Shown here: positions 5,251 through 5,755 of the stretch, one piece after another
Layout of the letters: each line of letters begins with the position of its first letter
Position numbering within the stretch: the first letter of the stretch is position 1
Assembly (NCBI GenBank): GCA_900755865.1
Contig: CAAEHZ010000253.1
Coordinates: forward strand, 1 to 5,755
Reading direction: 5' to 3'
DNA from: Lachnospiraceae bacterium
Lineage (GTDB): Bacteria > Bacillota > Clostridia > Lachnospirales > Lachnospiraceae
DNA: 5,755 nt
Translations under genes and position numbers: made by a program
The notes under the pieces: model-generated
What the model was told of the DNA's origin: nothing
The model's input: only the letters and a program-made list of their open reading frames with translations
The model's database searches: none

Positions 5251-5514
5251 TTATCCTTCTACAATCAGATAACGTCCGTCTCCCACATCAAACACTTCGT
5301 CAGCGTCTAAAATCTCGTCATCCATAGCACCCTCGATATCAATGCCCTCTTCCTCAAAATACGCGATTACCTCTTCTACGGAGTCTACCACTACCGCCAT
5401 ACATTCTTCCAGAAAATCTTCTGCCTCTTCCAGGTTTTCTGCTACCTTTTCAGGAAACAGTTGTAGCTGATTCTCCAGAAAGCACTCTAACACATCATCG
5501 TCATACTCATGCAT
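5251..5514 (-). CDS. Small, strongly acidic conserved-type protein of unknown function (87 aa)
   Basis: I do not recognise a defined function. The 87-residue product has 31 Asp/Glu against only one Lys and one Arg, so it is very acidic and should be soluble. It contains a mostly helical pattern (LEEAEDFLEECMAVVV, about residues 28-43, then VEEVIAYFEEEG at 46-57) and ends in a probable strand or hairpin, DGRYLIVEG (79-87). Two cysteines (C11, C38) are present but no metal motif. Similar small proteins are, as I recall, found in Lachnospiraceae, sometimes labelled glyoxalase; that label is not supported by anything visible here. The start at 5514 is well supported: AAGGAGGG lies 7 nt upstream. 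It has its own promoter, faces the PHP gene, and shares the terminator at 5171-5201. Confidence 0.8.
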   Translation of the reverse strand: MHEYDDDVLECFLENQLQLFPEKVAENLEEAEDFLEECMAVVVDSVEEVIAYFEEEGIDIEGAMDDEILDADEVFDVGDGRYLIVEG

Positions 5515-5521
5515 ACTTCTG

Positions 5522-5529
5522 CCCTCCTT
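5522..5529 (-). promoter_or_regulatory. Ribosome binding site of the acidic-protein gene
   Basis: On the minus strand AAGGAGGG is followed by a 7-nt spacer and ATG at 5514. The near-consensus SD is the main support that this short reading frame is a real gene. Confidence 0.75.
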
Positions 5530-5558
5530 TTGGATTGTTTATTGTCTTGCAAAACAGT

Positions 5559-5587
5559 ATACTACATGGTATCTCTTTTCATGTCAA
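5559..5587 (-). promoter_or_regulatory. Sigma-70-type promoter of the acidic-protein gene
   Basis: On the minus strand a perfect TTGACA (5582-5587) is followed after 17 bp by TAGTAT (5559-5564; 4 of 6 to consensus). TATACT, a better -10 hexamer, lies 3 nt further down but would need a 20-bp spacer. The start of transcription would be about 35-40 nt before the ATG. Confidence 0.6.
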
Positions 5588-5610
5588 CCATTTCTTTTCA
5601 TCTGATACCA
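5567..5610. repeat. Inverted and direct repeats around the -35 box, possible operator
   Basis: TGGTATC (5567-5573) and GATACCA (5604-5610) form a 7-bp inverted repeat with 30 bp between the arms. Inside it TCTTTTCAT occurs twice, at 5574-5582 and 5593-5601, a 19-bp period or nearly two DNA turns. The -35 hexamer lies between the two direct copies. This arrangement is suggestive of a regulator binding site but no regulator is visible. Confidence 0.35.
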
Positions 5611-5624
5611 GACTGTTCTCTGCT

Positions 5625-5755
5625 TTACAGAAATTCCAGCAGTTCCAGCGGACTTTTTATCAGCGCATCCGCCTTTGCCTCCTCCAGCTCTTCCCTCTCC
5701 CGGAAGCCCCAGAGTACCCCTACGGTAAAAGCTCCGGCGTTTTTTCCTGTTTTCA
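5625..5755 (-). CDS. HAD-family hydrolase (phosphoglycolate-phosphatase-like), C-terminal fragment
   Basis: Only the last 42 residues and the TAA stop are in the window; the gene continues beyond the right edge. The visible part begins KTGKNAGAFTVGVLWGFRE and continues with a helical E/A/K-rich stretch and ADALIKSPLELLEFL. The G-K-N-A-G-x-x-T-V-G-V-x-W-G-F-R pattern is typical of the part of Gph/PGP-type HAD phosphatases just after motif IV, where it forms the last core strand, followed by an ADxxI-xxPxEL end. Catalytic Asp motifs lie outside the window and cannot be checked. Family substrates include 2-phosphoglycolate and other small phosphoesters. No clear terminator follows before the promoter of the acidic-protein gene about 60 nt further on. 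Confidence 0.85.
   Translation of the reverse strand, partial: KTGKNAGAFTVGVLWGFREREELEEAKADALIKSPLELLEFL

Noticed and set aside
5601..5625. Terminator after the HAD gene
   Set aside because: Only a 4-bp stem (CAGA/TCTG) is available and there is no T-run on the minus strand.

Overview
The window looks like chromosomal DNA of an anaerobic, gut-type Firmicute, most likely a Lachnospiraceae (Clostridia) relative. The reasons are moderate GC, strong AGGAGG-type ribosome binding sites, TTGAAA/TATAAT-type promoters, and the wording of the proteins (a YkpA/YbiT-type ABC-F ATPase, a PHP-domain protein, a phosphoglycolate-phosphatase-like HAD end). The family assignment is inference from protein style; no 16S or other marker is present.

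Layout from left to right. Positions 1-255 hold no convincing gene but are unusually dense in inverted repeats: a 61-nt imperfect hairpin (28-88), a perfect 11-bp hairpin (113-140), a 12-bp bulged hairpin whose loop can pair upstream (180-215), and a perfect 14-bp hairpin (217-253) touching the stop codon of the next gene. Positions 253-2411 (or 2441) on the minus strand form a two-gene unit: a 12-TM MFS transporter followed 26 nt later by a membrane-anchored glycerophosphodiester phosphodiesterase (GDPD). A divergent intergenic region (about 2442-2619) carries a good promoter for the plus-strand unit: an ABC-F ATPase (2620-4257) followed closely by a PHP-domain phosphoesterase of the TrpH/YciV type (4275-5180). 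A hairpin terminator at 5171-5201, usable in both directions, separates this unit from a convergent minus-strand gene for a very acidic 87-residue protein (5251-5514) with its own promoter. The right edge cuts a minus-strand HAD hydrolase gene, leaving only its last 42 codons.

How the genes may work together: the ABC-F protein acts on ribosomes by family, and the E. coli member of the PHP family (RNase AM/YciV) trims rRNA 5' ends, so the plus-strand pair could be a small ribosome-maintenance operon. The MFS-GDPD pair could couple uptake or export of a small molecule with lipid-headgroup or glycerophosphodiester turnover, but the substrate cannot be read from the sequence. All recognisable genes are ordinary chromosomal functions. 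The least explained signal is the structured non-coding segment at the left end, and I found no clear evidence of a new multi-gene system.
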